From positions 6,727,934-6,791,933 of the forward strand of contig NC_074711.1 in assembly GCF_947242115.1 (NCBI RefSeq): DNA of 64,000 nucleotides. The letters are read 5' to 3'. Below, one piece after another: positions 1 through 11,912 of this stretch; within the stretch, counting starts at the first letter, position 1; each line of letters begins with the position of its first letter. This DNA is from Biomphalaria glabrata. Its lineage: Eukaryota > Mollusca > Gastropoda > Planorbidae. The translations under genes were made by a program, and so were the position numbers. The notes beneath the pieces were generated by a model. It saw only the letters and a list, made by a program, of their open reading frames with translations, was not told the DNA's origin and searched no databases.

Positions 1-56
1 TTCGGGGCAATACATTTCTAGAATCATTTTTTTCTTTTCTTTTTAATCTCTTTCTT

Positions 57-81
57 TCTCTCTCTCTCTCTCTCTCTCTTT

Positions 82-118
<37 letters not shown>
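57..118. repeat. (CT)n microsatellite
   Basis: Two runs of CT dinucleotides separated by a short TTTTCTGT interruption. Simple sequence; no gene seen around it. Confidence 0.95.
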
Positions 119-120
<2 letters not shown>

Positions 121-321
121 ACACCTTTACCCCTAAATCCTTTCCCTCTGCACAATTTAGAACTGCTTCTTCAGTAGAATGGCTAAATTCGATTTAAGAG
201 TAGTCAGTGACTCTCTAGTGACGTCAGACTGGCCATCTCACGTGACTTTATGTGCTTCAGTAGATTAATAGCTTATTCATTTGAAGTAGTTTTCCTTTTA
301 AAAAATACTAGAAAAAAATGT

Positions 322-455
322 ACTCTTACAAGATATATGTAGAAATATAATCTTATAAGATATCTGAGAAATATAATCTTACAAGATATCTGATAAATAT
401 AGTCTTACAAGATATTTAATAAGCATAATCTTTTAAGATTTTTTGAGAAATATAG
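322..455. repeat. 26-bp tandem repeat, about 4.5 copies
   Basis: Units of the form AAATATAATCTTAYAAGATA plus a short linker repeat head to tail. Each unit contains the near-palindrome ATCTTAYAAGAT, so each could form a small hairpin. Copies differ by a few bases, so the array is not recent. Confidence 0.85.
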
Positions 456-456
456 T

Positions 457-607
457 GGCCAGCATAATCACAAACTGCCATTGTTTTCAATAACCCATGT
501 CAGACAACCATCTAACATTAACGTTGGGTGGACTCAAAGGAGCCCATTAATTCCGAAATTCTAACTCTTCACCTGGATTCGAACCCACTGCGCTACTAAG
601 CCACGAC
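457..607 (-). mobile_element. tRNA-headed SINE, degenerate copy
   Basis: This matches the SINE family whose best copy is at 47,067-47,312. Shared blocks are the 'gtggccagca' tail-side motif, a 'ggtggactcaaagg' middle and a B-box-like 'ggattcgaaccc' near 580. Sense is the minus strand, because the tRNA-like head lies at the right. It is strongly diverged from the copies at 17,782 and 47,067. Confidence 0.75.
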
Positions 608-1860
608 GTTCCGAAACGCTATATTAAAATTAAATAACAATAAACTCTACAATCTAAGAAGGTATAATCTTTAGTTTATATTACGCTCGCAACAATTAGA
701 AACTAGAGTTTGAAGTTTTGAATTGAATCCTACATTGCTTTTATTCTCCTCTCAATATATCTGGGTATTTATTTTTTTTTAACCATTTTCTTTGTGGAGT
801 GTTTGTTTTGTCTGTAATCAGTGCACGGCGAATTAAAAATGTGAACAGGAACAAAGGGTGCGCGAAGAAAGAAAACCAAAAAAAAAAAAAACTCGGCAAG
901 AAATAGCAAACAGCTGAAAGGCAAAATGAAAAATTCCCGCGGTCTCTTGACTATGTGGACAGATATGCGTCTGCTGACCAGGGTCCATTTAATCAGCCTT
1001 CTAACGCCAGTTTCAATTAACGATGACATGTCAGGCCATCTTTCTGAAAGTTCGGTCTGTCAAGGTTTTTTGGGGTGGCGTTGCAATGGTCGCTTTAAAC
1101 TGGCGATCTAGATCTCGGGGGTGGGGATTGGTTTGTAGACGATAGATCGATATGAAGTTAAAGATGTCGATTCGAAAGGCTGATCAATGTTTGTGCAAAA
1201 TAATCGATAAGCACCTATATGTTTATGATAGGAACAATGGGACGTCACTCTGAGAGGTCTGCTAGGTCTGAATAACACACAAGCTAGAACACTCATCTAT
1301 TTATAGCACAACCTAAAACCAGTAACTCTTTGCTAATGTCGGATATAAGCTTTGCTAAGTGTCAAGTTATGGCTATAGTAAACTGGAGGTGAAGGTTTTT
1401 TTTTAGAGCCTCTGAAATGGGAAAAGCCACTAATATTTTGCGTGGTCTGTCTGTCCGTCCGACCTCAAAAACTAGGTATTAAAAATCCAATTTCAAGATA
1501 TTTTAGACCTTGCAAAGATGCAATTGCTACTTTGTATCTATTGAAAGCGAACTGTTTTGTTTTAAAGATCGACCTACAATACGTTAGCCGACATTTTATT
1601 TAAAATGACTAATTAGGCTACTGTTAATAGTAAAAAAAAAAAAAACAAGTAGGGAGCTTAAGATATTATATCATGGACGGAGGTTACTTCCATTCACTAA
1701 CGCCCTAGTTGATCATTCTAATGTATTCCTTAGGCCAGTCTCACACTAACCTATATCTTCATGACAATCAGTTCATTGTTGTTGTTTTATATGGCCTCCT
1801 CCAAGCGACTATGAAACAATTAATGGAAATAATATGAATGCCTGGGCATGCGGCATTAGT
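608..1860. other. No gene recognised
   Basis: AT-rich sequence with A and T runs. The piece at about 1,438-1,510 (GTCTGTCTGTCC followed by 'ctcaaaaactag') recurs near 11,640-11,720, so it is a fragment of a dispersed repeat. The short open frames at 769-1,296 have no recognisable domain and I do not call them genes. Confidence 0.6.
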
Positions 1861-2265
1861 TAGGGTCGGAACGAGGTCGACCACACAGCAGTTCCTCATT
1901 CTCAACGCAGCTGATGTATCCAAAGGAGCGCAAAGTGGAGATACAGTTTGGGATCAGGGTGTTGCAATGGGAGCTGCCAACTGCCTAAAGATCGCCGGCT
2001 CCTGATTTATTGACTTCCGAAGCCTTTCCCGTATTTGGGTATATATCTGCTAGGCGTTTTCCTTTTCCGGGGCGGATAGCTGGCCATGGCATATGAGCCT
2101 CTTCTGCCCGAAGCTTACTGGTTTAGGCGCCAGTTACTCGCAATTGCCACTTCTCCTGTAAGTGGAAACAGTTCAGCCGGACCCAATGTCTGGGCCACAC
2201 GTGAAGACCAGAAGTTGGACGGGTTGTCAGAGGCTATTTGAGACGCATGCCATTAGAAGTATTTA
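1861..2265. repeat. Dispersed repeat fragment, GC-richer
   Basis: About 400 bp with higher GC than its surroundings. Its central part ('tcctgatttattgacttccg' followed by 'aagcctttcccg') recurs at 20,330-20,400, which shows a dispersed family. No coding frame, terminal repeat or tail is clear, so the class is unknown. Confidence 0.55.
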
Positions 2266-2368
2266 TACGTAGGGGAGTGCTTATATCCATTACCACAATG
2301 ATTACCAACAATAACAAGCTTACGGAACAGTTTATTGACTGCTTATGAATATTAGCAATAAAACTGTA

Positions 2369-5300
2369 AATACAACTAAGCAATACAACAAAGCAATACA
2401 ACTAAGCAGAACAACTAAGCAATACAACTAAGCAATACAACAAAGCATTACAATTAAGCAGAACAACTAAGCAATACAACTAAGCAATACAACTAAGCAA
2501 TACAACTAAGCAATACAACTAAGCAATACAACTAAGCAATACAACTAAGCAATACACCTAAGCAATACACCTAAGCAATACAACTAAGCAATACACCTAA
2601 GCAGTACAACTAAGCAATACAACTAAGCAATACAACTAAGCAATACAACTAAGCAATACAACTAAGCAATACAACTAAGCAATACAACTAAGCAATACAA
2701 CTAAGCAATACAACTAAGCAATACAACTAAGCAATACACCTAAGCAGTACAACTAAGCAATACACCTAAGCAGTACACCTAAGCAATACAACTAAGCAAT
2801 ACAACTAAGCAATACAACTAAGCAATACAACTAAGCAATACAACTAAGCAATACAACTAAGCAATACAACTAAGCAATACAACTAAGCAATACAACTAAG
2901 CAATACAACTAAGCAGTACAACTAAGCAATACACCTAAGCAATACAACTAAGCAATACAACTAAGCAGTACAACTAAGCAATACAACTAAGCAATACAAC
3001 TAAGCAGTACAACTAAGCAATACAACTAAGCAGTACAACTAAGCAATACACCTAAGCAATACAACTAAGCAATACAACTAAGCAGTACAACTAAGCAATA
3101 CACCTAAGCAATACAACTAAGCAATATAACTAAGCAGTACAACTAAGCAATACAACTAAGCAATACAACTAAGCAGTACAACTAAGCAATACAACTAAGC
3201 AATACAACTAAGCAGTACAACTAAGCAATACAACTAAGCAATACAACTAAGCAGTACAACTAAGCAATACAACTAAGCAATACAACTAAGCAATACAACA
3301 AAGCAATACAACTAAGCAGTACACCTAAGCAATACAACTAAGCAATACAACTAAGCAGTACAACTAAGCAATACAACTAAGCAATACAACTAAGCAGTAC
3401 AACTAAGCAATACAACTAAGCAATACAACTAAGCAATACAACTAAGCAATACAACTAAGCAATACAACAAAGCAATACAACTAAGCAGAACAACTAAGCA
3501 ATACAACTAAGCAATACAACAAAGCATTACAATTAAGCAGAACAACTAAGCAATACAACTAAGCAATACAACTAAGCAATACAACTAAGCAATATAACTA
3601 AGCAGTACAACTAAGCAATACAACTAAGCAATACAACTAAGCAATACAACTAAGCAATACAACTAAGCAATACAACTAAGCAATACACCTAAGCAATACA
3701 ACTAAGCAATACACCTAAGCAATACAACTAAGCAATACAACTAAGCAGTACAACTAAGCAATACAACTAAGCAATATAACTAAGCAATATAACTAAGCAG
3801 TACAACTAAGCAATACAACTAAGCAATACACCTAAGCAGTACACCTAAGCAATACAACTAATCAATACAACTAATAAATACAACTAAGCCATACAACAAA
3901 GCGATATAACTAATCAATACAACTAAGCAATATAACTAAGCAATATAACTAAGCAATACAATAAAGTAATATAACTAAGCAATGCAACTAAGCAGTACAA
4001 CTAAGCAGTACAACTAAGCAATACAACTAAGCAATACAACAAAGCGATATAACTAATCAATACAACTAAGCAATATAACTAAGCAATATAACTAATCAAT
4101 ACAACTAAGCAATACAACTAAGCAGTACAACTAAGCAATACAACTAAGCAGTACAACTAAGCAATACAACTAAGCAATACAACTAAGCAATATAACTAAG
4201 CAATACAACTAAGCAATACAACTAAGCAATACAACTAAGCAATATAACTAAGCAATACAACTAAGCAATACAACTAAGCAGTACAACTAAGCAATACAAC
4301 TAAGCAGTACAACTAAGCAATACAACTAAGCAATACAACTAAGCAATACAACTAAGCAATATAACTAAGCAATATAACTAAGCAATACAACAAAGCAATA
4401 TAACTAATCAATACAACTAAGCAGTACAACTAAGCAGTACAACTAAGCAATACAACTAAGCAGTACAACTAAGCAATACAACTAAGCAATACAACTAAGT
4501 AATACAACAAAGCAATACAACTAAGCAATACACCTAAGCAATATAACTAAGCAATACAACTAAGCAATATAACTAATCAATACAACTAATCAATACAACT
4601 AAGCAGTACAACTAAACAGTACAACTAAGCAATACAACTAAGCAATACAACTAAGTAATACAACTAAGCAATACAACTAAGCAATACACCTAAGCAATAC
4701 AACTAAGCAATACAACTAAGCAATATAACTAAGCAATACAACTAAGCAATATAACTAATCAATACAACTAATCAATACAACTAAGCAGTACAACTAAACA
4801 GTACAACTAAGCAATACAACTAAGCAATACAACTAAGTAATACAACAAAGCAATACAACTAAGCAATATAACTAAGCAATACAACTAAGCAATATAACTA
4901 ATCAATACAACTAAGCAGTACAACTAAGCAGTACAACTAAGCAATACAACTAAGCAATATAACTAAGCAATACAACTAAGCAATATAACTAAGCAATACA
5001 ACTAAGCAATACAACAAAGCAATACAACTAAGCAATACACCTAAGCAATATAACTAAGCAATACAACTAAGCAATATAACTAATCAATACAACTAATCAA
5101 TACAACTAAGCAGTACAACTAAACAGTACAACTAAGCAATACAACTAAGCAATACAACTAAGTAATACAACTAAGCAGTACAACTAAGCAATACAACTAA
5201 GCAGTACAACTAATCAATACAACTAAGCAGTACAACTAAGCAGTACAACTAAGCAATACAACTAAGCAGTACAACTAAACAGTACAACTAAGCAATACAA

Positions 5301-5615
5301 CTAAGCAATACAACTAAGTAATACAACAAAGCAATACAACTAAGCAATACAACTAAGCAATACAACTAAGCAATATAACTAATCAATACAACTAAGCAGT
5401 ACAACTAAGCAATACAACAAAGCAATACAACTAAGCAATATAACTAAGCAATACAACTAAGCAATATAACTAATCAATACAACTAAGCAGTACAACTAAG
5501 CAGTACAACTAAGCAATACAACTAAGCAGTACAACCAAGCAATACAACTAAGCAATACAACTAAGCAATACAACCAAGCAATACAACCAAGCAATACAAC
5601 TAAGCAATACAACTA
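2369..5615. repeat. 13-bp minisatellite, about 250 units
   Basis: Essentially uninterrupted repetition of CAATACAACTAAG over about 3.25 kb. Point variants recur in patterns: CAGTACAACTAAG, CAATATAACTAAG, CAATACACCTAAG, CAATACAACAAAG and TAATC-containing units. Insertions and deletions are almost absent: distances between matching variant blocks are exact multiples of 13 (182 and 325 bp between blocks starting 4,565, 4,747 and 5,072). The unit contains TAA and is not a multiple of three, so it cannot code. The right end decays into CAACCAAG units before ordinary sequence. Confidence 0.98.
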
Positions 5616-5654
5616 TGTCAACAACTCTTTCTCCCCACATACGTTTCTATTTGT

Positions 5655-5740
5655 ACCGGAGGTTGGACTGTGTGGTTGTTGATGGTTGTTGATGGTTGTT
5701 GTTGGTTGTTGATGGTTATTGATGGTTGTTGTTGGTTAGT
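5655..5740. repeat. Short GTTGATGGTT tandem repeat
   Basis: Irregular repetition of GGTTGTTGATGGTTGTTG, with TTGTTGG and TTATTG variants, between the 13-bp and 46-bp minisatellites. Confidence 0.85.
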
Positions 5741-5867
5741 ATTTCATAGCTTCTGGTATACGTGCATAAAACTTGAAACCTTTTTACCAGACGTAGAACC
5801 CACCAGTGGACCGTTCGGGGGCCGCATCTGAATTAGTCATCTTAAGAGAACTGGATTTAAACTTGCC

Positions 5868-6745
5868 CTAAATTATTTGAGATACGGGACCCCTTTGTAA
5901 ACAAGATAAGGCCCTTAGTTATTTGAGATACGGGACCCCTTTCTAAACAAGATAAGGCCCTTAGTTATATGAGATACGGGACCCCTTTCTAAACAAGATA
6001 AGGCCCTTAGTTAATTGAGATACGGGGGCCCCTTTGTTAACAAGATAAGGCCCTTAGTTATTTGGGATACGGGGCACCTTTGTAAACAAGATAAGGCCCT
6101 TAGTTATTTGGGATACGGGGCACCTTTGTAAACGAGATAAGGCCCTTAGTTGTTTGAGATACGGGGCCCCTTTGTTAACAAGATAAGGCCCTTAGTTATA
6201 TGAGATACGGGTCCCCTTTCTAGACAAGATAAGGCCCTTAGTTATATGAGATACGGGGCCCCTTTCTAAACAAGATAAGGCCCTTAGTTAATTGAGATAC
6301 GGGGGCCCCTTTGTTAACAAGATAAGGCCCTTAGTTATTTGGGATACGGGGCACCTTTGTAAACGAGATAAGGCCCTTAGTTGTTTGAGATACGGGGCCC
6401 CTTTGTTAACAAGATAAGGCCCTTAGTTATATGAGATACGGGTCCCCTTTCTAGACAAGATAAGGCCCTTAGTTATATGAGATACGGGGCCCCTTTCTAA
6501 ACAAGATAAGGCCCTTAGTTAATTGAGATACGGGGGCCCCTTTGTTAACAAGATAAGGCCCTTAGTTATTTGGGATACGGGGCACCTTTGTAAACAAGAT
6601 AAGGCCCTTAGTTATTTGGGATACGGGGCACCTTTGTAAACAAGATAAGGCCCTTAGTTATATGAGATACGGGACCCCTTTCTAAACAAGATAAGGCCCT
6701 TAGTTATTTGAGATACGGGGCCCCTTTGTTAAAAGATAAGGGCAA
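5868..6745. repeat. 46-bp minisatellite, about 19 units, with higher-order repeats
   Basis: The unit reads TTAGTTATTTGAGATACGGG, then A/G-CCCC, TTTGTAAACAAGATAAGGCCC. Unit variants (TTAATT, TTGGGATACGGGGCACC, TATATGAG, GTTAAC, CTAGAC) recur in the same order. A block starting 6,007 is repeated at 6,284 and 6,515. Those spacings equal six and five units, so multi-unit segments were duplicated. Nothing here codes. Confidence 0.97.
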
Positions 6746-8200
6746 TTTTTCTTTTTCAAAACGATATCAAATATCCTTGGACCTATTCTAGAGGGGGGGG
6801 AGCTAAGCTATAGCTTGTATTGCCCATAGGAAAACCAGAACTGTACTTTGGCTTTTGTCTCAGATACTCTTCCGTAGGGGGTGTGGTTAAAGGCTTACAG
6901 TATTATTTGCATTAGTTTTCATTCTTTTTGTGCCGCCTTGGACGTATGGATATGTCTTAAGCTAATATAAATAGAGCCGAGACATGCCATGACAACTTCG
7001 ACATCATCTCAGTATAAATGTATGCTAATACTGAACAGCTGAAGACTTTTTTAGAGCATTAATTTAGTGAACTACCCTGTAAAAGAAACATTACTTTCTA
7101 TAACCTGTAATATTTACTATTTTCTGTTTAATTCATCATCTATTTCCTAGTATACGTTTTATATTAGCGATAGGATGTATCCTTACGCCGTACAATGTGA
7201 GAACCACTGCCACCAACACTGTTGACATCATTTATTATGCATGCAGGCGGATAGGTCTCTACGTTTGACTGCATTCCATAGGCATGCTATAGATTGAGGC
7301 AGCGTACAGAACATAACATTAAACACTTCAAAAACATCTTCAATTGTGTAAGATACGAAACTAACAACTGAGTCAACTCTGTAGGATACGAAATCAATAA
7401 CTGTCAACTCTAGCGTAAACTAGATCTATATTTTAAAATATTTGGAATTCAAAAGAGAACCATCGTGTGCAGATTTGTCAATTTTCATATCTAATATCGG
7501 GTTTTATCTGGGCTAAGTGTCTTAATTATTGGTACATGCCGATCAGACGTCTTGTTCTTTCCACTCGAAGTGAAGCTTCAATGAACTTATTTGTAGTAGT
7601 ATAATATGGCTCCTTCTGTCTCGGAAGACATTGGATGCGCCCAAATGAGTCACTGGTTTTAGTTTCGTCTTGAGACCGGGCAGAATCTGGTGTGACTAAT
7701 CAACCCGATTCTTGAGCGGCAGAGTCTGCCACAGTTCGTGCATGTATATGCACCTGTTTTAGGGCTAGCTAATAGAGCAGCTTTGTTTTTCTTTCTCTTG
7801 ACCAAGGCAGCTTCGTTTCTTTTGCTCTCGGCGAGGTTAGTACCAGCACGGACAGTCTGTCTCTATGCTGTCCGGCCTTGGGCTCCTCCTGGATACTTAC
7901 GTTTATGACTGTGGTTCTCGTGTCTCGCTTGCAGATATCTTTATATGTAGCTCAATGCAAAATATAGATTTTAAAATGAGTTCTGTAGGTGTAAGTTTGA
8001 ATCACTAACTAGAGTTCATTAAAGTCAATGTCATTGATATAATGATATTTTCTTATTCATTCACCATAATCCTAACCTTGACCTTATACGCTGTCTAGAT
8101 CGCAATACTGTTGGAATCCCTGCTATAAGATAATTTACAGCAAAGAATTCTTTCTTATATTATCTTTTCTTATAAACTACAAAGTTTCTTTAAAAATTAA
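6746..8200. other. No gene recognised
   Basis: Unique-looking AT-rich DNA. The only structure seen is a short tandem pair of about 33 bp near 7,346-7,415 ('gatacgaaac' motif twice) and a G8 run at about 6,793. No domain, tRNA or transposon end was recognised. Confidence 0.5.
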
Positions 8201-8214
8201 GTTCTGCACGTGCC

Positions 8215-8340
8215 AATCAAGCCATCCATGCTAATTAAAGATTTACATTATCATCATCTTGGCTGATTCAGGCAACCAGTTCCATGTTCTATTCATAATT
8301 TAAATTTATACTAATGGCACTAGAATTGACTAGAAGAATG
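8215..8340 (-). mobile_element. Degenerate LINE 3' coding fragment
   Basis: Aligns by eye to the LINE tail segments at 8,660-8,800 and 22,165-22,260 through 'atgctaattaaagattta', 'ggctgattcaggcaacc' and 'ttccatgttct'. In those copies this stretch encodes the C-terminal end of a reverse-transcriptase protein on the minus strand. Heavily decayed. Confidence 0.5.
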
Positions 8341-8344
8341 GCCC

Positions 8345-8800
8345 ACATATAACTATTAGTCCTAATCATCCTAGCATATGAAATTTTTTTAAAAATGTGC
8401 ATTTATTATTGTGTCTCTTAGTATTTTATTAGACTTTATTTTTATTGTGTAAATGATGGTTGAGTAGCCTCTGTAATGTATTACTGCTACTGTCTGCTAC
8501 CTTACGTTGTAGTTTTCTGTCTGAAGTGTGACATTGTGTCTGAAGTGTGACATTTTGTCTGAAGTGTGACATTCTGTCTGAAGTGTGACATTTGTGTTTC
8601 TAAATTGAGTGATTCTACTAAATCTACTATGTCGTATCTTACATAACACAGAAGATGATTACGTCCTACGCGTCATGCATTTAGTCATGCATATTAACCA
8701 ATGACTTAAATTCTGCCAAGTCACTGGTTTTCCTGGCTAGCTCAGGCAACCCATTCCATGCTCTAAAAGCGCTGTGGAAGAAGGAGCACTTGTACAAATT
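8345..8800 (-). mobile_element. LINE 3'-end fragment
   Basis: 8,660-8,800 is the reverse complement of the coding tail seen on the plus strand at 13,500-13,625: 'catgcatattaaccaatgac', 'ggttttcctggctagctcag' and 'cattccatgctct'. The stretch 8,345-8,655 resembles 22,310-22,450 and belongs to the same element. Non-LTR elements are usually 5'-truncated copies, which fits a fragment containing only this end. The plus-strand open frame starting at 8,774 is a shadow. Confidence 0.65.
8518..8593. repeat. 19-bp tandem repeat, four copies
   Basis: GTCTGAAGTGTGACATT followed by a two-base spacer (GT, TT, CT) four times, inside the LINE fragment. The homologous position near 22,410 does not show the expansion, so the expansion is local. 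Confidence 0.95.
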
Positions 8801-8944
8801 TGTGATAATCCATCAGATGATATCAAAATTAAATATCAATATCACACACTGGCATCATGGGAAATGAAAAGGCAGGATCATCTATGCAGCAACCAGATAG
8901 ACCTGTTAACTACCTCACCCTATGGTCAAGAATCCTCAATGGGA

Positions 8945-9212
8945 CTTATTCAAATGATACCACCGCATCTGTCAAGTGAGATTTCTTTCCCTTGTTCAAG
9001 ATACCTAATAAAATAATTAATTATTAATAGTTAATTAAGTAACTGTTTGGTTTTTTTATTGATTCTTGTGTTGTCTGGTAAAAAAAAAAAGTAACAAAAA
9101 AAATTGTGCAAAATTTCAGCTTAATCCGAGTTTGGGTCTGGGAGAAATAAGTGTATACACTTTTAACCAGACAGACTGAGTTGATAGATCTATAAGCTTT
9201 GTAATAACTTTT
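8945..9212 (+). repeat. Dispersed AT-rich repeat (family X), copy a
   Basis: Shares with 11,020-11,580 and 18,990-19,735 the blocks 'gatttctttcccttgttc', 'ttgattcttgtgttgtc', 'attgtgcaaaatttcagctt' and 'agttgatataagctttgtaa'. No protein frame or terminal repeat is seen. It could be the 3' untranslated end of a LINE or a degenerate MITE. Confidence 0.8.
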
Positions 9213-9220
9213 TTGGGGGG

Positions 9221-9318
9221 GACGAAACGAATTTTTTTTTAAGTTAATAAAAGAGAGGGAGAGAACAAAATACCCCTCCCCCTCTCTTTATTAACTTAAA
9301 AAAAAAATTCGTTTCGTC
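9221..9318. repeat. ~98-bp near-perfect palindrome (fold-back)
   Basis: The left arm begins GACGAAACGAATTTTTTTTT and continues AAGTTAATAAAAGAGAGGG. The right arm ends with its reverse complement, TTCGTTTCGTC. Arms are about 39 bp with one or two length differences, around a loop of about 19 bases. It abuts copy a of family X. No target-site duplication was seen. Confidence 0.9.
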
Positions 9319-9883
9319 AACATGGGTCGATTGTGTTATAGCTTAAGGCCCTTTCCCGCCTCCCACTCTTCTAAAACTTTTTTTTTTTTTTTCAATCCCC
9401 GTTCAGTCAACACGCCTCTGAGGGATCCAAACACCCACGCCCGGAGTTCAAACGTCATTAGCCAAAGATCGTGCGAATGCGAGCAGGTGTTGTTATCAGC
9501 AGCGACCACTGTCTCACCGCGTAGGTGACATTTGCACCTCGCCGCACATGACAGAATGGCATTTACACGTTGGACAACGGTATAGATCTGTTGATGACAT
9601 GTCGCTACCGAAAGAAAGGCATTTATCTCGGCAATTACCTCGTGAAGAAGCGAAACTAGTGCAAGAGTTGGGCCAAACATAAGTCTAATATATAACATGC
9701 TTTGAGGCTAATTAGGGAGGAGGAAAAGACAACTCTATTTAGTAACTTGAATATAACTACAAAATGGAACATAAATAACACTACTACATTCAGTGGCATT
9801 TTGCGTCTCGAGAGAAGATCTTTTCACTTTGCATTTTGCTACAGTTAGATTTAAATCCCGTATAGAAAATTGTGTATGAATCG
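9319..9883. other. No gene recognised
   Basis: Contains a 120-codon minus-strand open frame (9,698-9,336) without recognisable domain and ending in a lysine-rich run from a poly-T tract. Length alone is not enough support, so I leave it uncalled. Confidence 0.5.
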
Positions 9884-9891
9884 GTATAGAC

Positions 9892-10100
9892 CAGTGTTTC
9901 CCAAACTTTTGACCTATGCGTACCCCTTTTTATAATTTGTTGTAATGATGAGCACCCCTTCTCCACCTCACTTATTAACAGAACATGATAAATGGGTATT
10001 TAAAAAAAATCAGCATAGCTAATGAGGTCTAACGTGTGTGCCCCCTTCAAAGTCTTCCCGTACCCTTGGGGGTACGCGTACTCCACTTTGGGAAACACTG
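9892..10100. mobile_element. hAT-type MITE, 209 bp, intact ends
   Basis: Terminal inverted repeats CAGTGTTTCCCAAACTTTTG and its counterpart ending TTTGGGAAACACTG. They are flanked by a perfect 8-bp target duplication GTATAGAC (9,884-9,891 and 10,101-10,108). An 8-bp duplication and CAGTG ends are hallmarks of hAT elements. There is no coding capacity. An internal inverted pair (CGTACCCTTGGGGGTACG) makes it hairpin-prone. Confidence 0.93.
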
Positions 10101-10108
10101 GTATAGAC

Positions 10109-11019
10109 ATTTAACATTGGCATGTTCAATTTAGGGTTCTGGGTGCGTTTCGTCTTTATCTAGTTGTTTAGTTAATTAGTACTTTATTACAGAACTGTAT
10201 GTGTCTGCTGTCTAGGGTACGCCCGAGAGTCTGATTAAGATATTTAAGAAATATTGTAAAGGTTCTCAAACATTATGAGAAATCTTATCTCAAACAATTA
10301 TTGATCTCTTATTAAGATTCTCAAATAATTGTAAGAGTCTGTTGCATTTATTTCTTATAAAGATTGTCAAACAGTCTATGTGTGGGACTGTTGTAAAAAA
10401 AAAGTTCTTTATAATGTATATTAAGGACAATTGCAATAACGATTCTCATACAGTTTACGTGATATTGTATGCTCCCTTCTGTCTTACTCCAACTATGCAT
10501 TTCTTTTAATAATTTATTTACTATGTTTGAAAGGTGTACGATTATAAGAATAATTCTTATTTTGGAAAGCAATATTTTTTGTATACATTTTGTAAAATAC
10601 GTTTGCACAACATTCTTTCCAGTACAATACCTATGTAAAAATAAATTTCTTTTGTTCAAATGGTCAGATGTTTTAGAAAGTAGAAGTAGAAAATGAGTGA
10701 ATAGAAAGCTGCCTCTCGTCTCCCACATGGCATTTTCACCGGCTCTTGCCTGAACGGCCGTTTTGCACTATTGGATAAAGTGGACAATGACCCTTTAGCT
10801 GGTCATTCTAATGGACCATTGATTTTCCGTAGTGCTCGCTGAGTAGAATACAAATTAAGGTGGCGTTCACGTGGTACCCAACAAGAAGCTGTGACGTCGA
10901 GTAAGGGGGACACAGACACCATTTAACAAAGGACAAAGTTTGTAAAAGTCAAAGAAAAAAAAAAAGTATACTAAATACAAATTTAAACGAAAAAATTATT
11001 TGGAATGTATTCATTGATA
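10109..11019. other. No gene recognised; weak ~50-bp repeats
   Basis: 10,240-10,370 contains loosely repeated 'aagattctcaaa..att' segments. The open frames on both strands at 10,348-10,728 overlap each other and have no domain. A-rich runs lie at 10,950-11,020. Confidence 0.45.
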
Positions 11020-11580
11020 AGCAAAAATTTTTTAAAATACTTTAAAAACAGAAACAAGGTTATAATAAGTGTATCAATTAGTTTGGGTCAGTCATGTAAT
11101 TAAATTTGAAATAGATCTAGAGTTCTAGACCAACTAAAATAAATCTGTGAGATTAGAAATATTTTTGACCAATTGTTTTTGTTTAGCGCAATTTCATGCT
11201 TTTAGCTTTCTCAATACGCTATGATCCTATCACTTGTCTGGACCAGTCAGAAAGGAGTAGTGGAAGAAAGAAGGGGGCACCTTAGTGATCACTTTTTAAA
11301 TGTATTTATATAAAAAAAAGGGGTTGATTCAGCTAATACCTCCACTTCAGTCAAGTAGAATTTCTTTCCCTTGTTCGAGATACGAAACAAAATAATTAAC
11401 TATCAATAGTTAATTAACTAATTGGTTAATTGTTTGTTTTTTTATTCTTGCGTTGTAAGGTAAAAGAAATAATTGTGCAAAATTTCAGCTTGATCCGAAA
11501 TTGGGTGTAGAAGAAATAACGTGTACAAACTTTTGGACAGACAGACAGAGTTGATATAAGCTTTATAAAAATAGTATTCT
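11020..11580 (+). repeat. Family X dispersed repeat, copy b
   Basis: Longest uninterrupted copy. It begins with 'ttataataagtgta', then 'tctcaatacgctatgatcct', 'cacttgtctggaccagt', 'tttctttcccttgttcgaga' and 'agttgatataagctttataa'. It aligns along its whole length with 18,990-19,735. No coding frame. Confidence 0.85.
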
Positions 11581-11640
11581 TTAACAACCTTCGTTGTCTT
11601 TCTTTTTTTATGTTTTACTGACCGCCGTATGGATAAGTCG

Positions 11641-11665
11641 CTGTCTGTCTGTCCGTCCGTCTGTC
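11641..11665. repeat. (GTCT)n-like microsatellite
   Basis: CTGTCTGTCTGTCCGTCCGT with a short extension, followed by a 'ctcaaaaacta' motif also seen at 1,440-1,480. Part of a dispersed repeat. Confidence 0.75.
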
Positions 11666-11912
11666 ACGTTTAGATCTCAAAAACTAAAAACATTATTGAA
11701 AATCCTATTTCACAATCACACGCAGTTTTTTGTTTTGTTTTGTTTTCCCCATATGGAAATAATTAAGCTATTTTGTCCCCCCTACCTATACAACCAACAA
11801 GTTTTCAGTCCAACTACCATTTCTCTCCATCATCCTAATCTTAAAAATAAAAAAAAAATTATATACATTTTATTGCAATGTAAAATATGTAATAATAATG
11901 CCTTTCTGAAGC

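Noticed and set aside
2369-5615. CRISPR-like regularity of the 13-bp and 46-bp arrays
   Set aside because: Repeats are contiguous with no spacers, in eukaryotic DNA; they are minisatellites.
9336-9698. 120-codon minus-strand frame
   Set aside because: No domain, and its end is a lysine run from a homopolymer tract.
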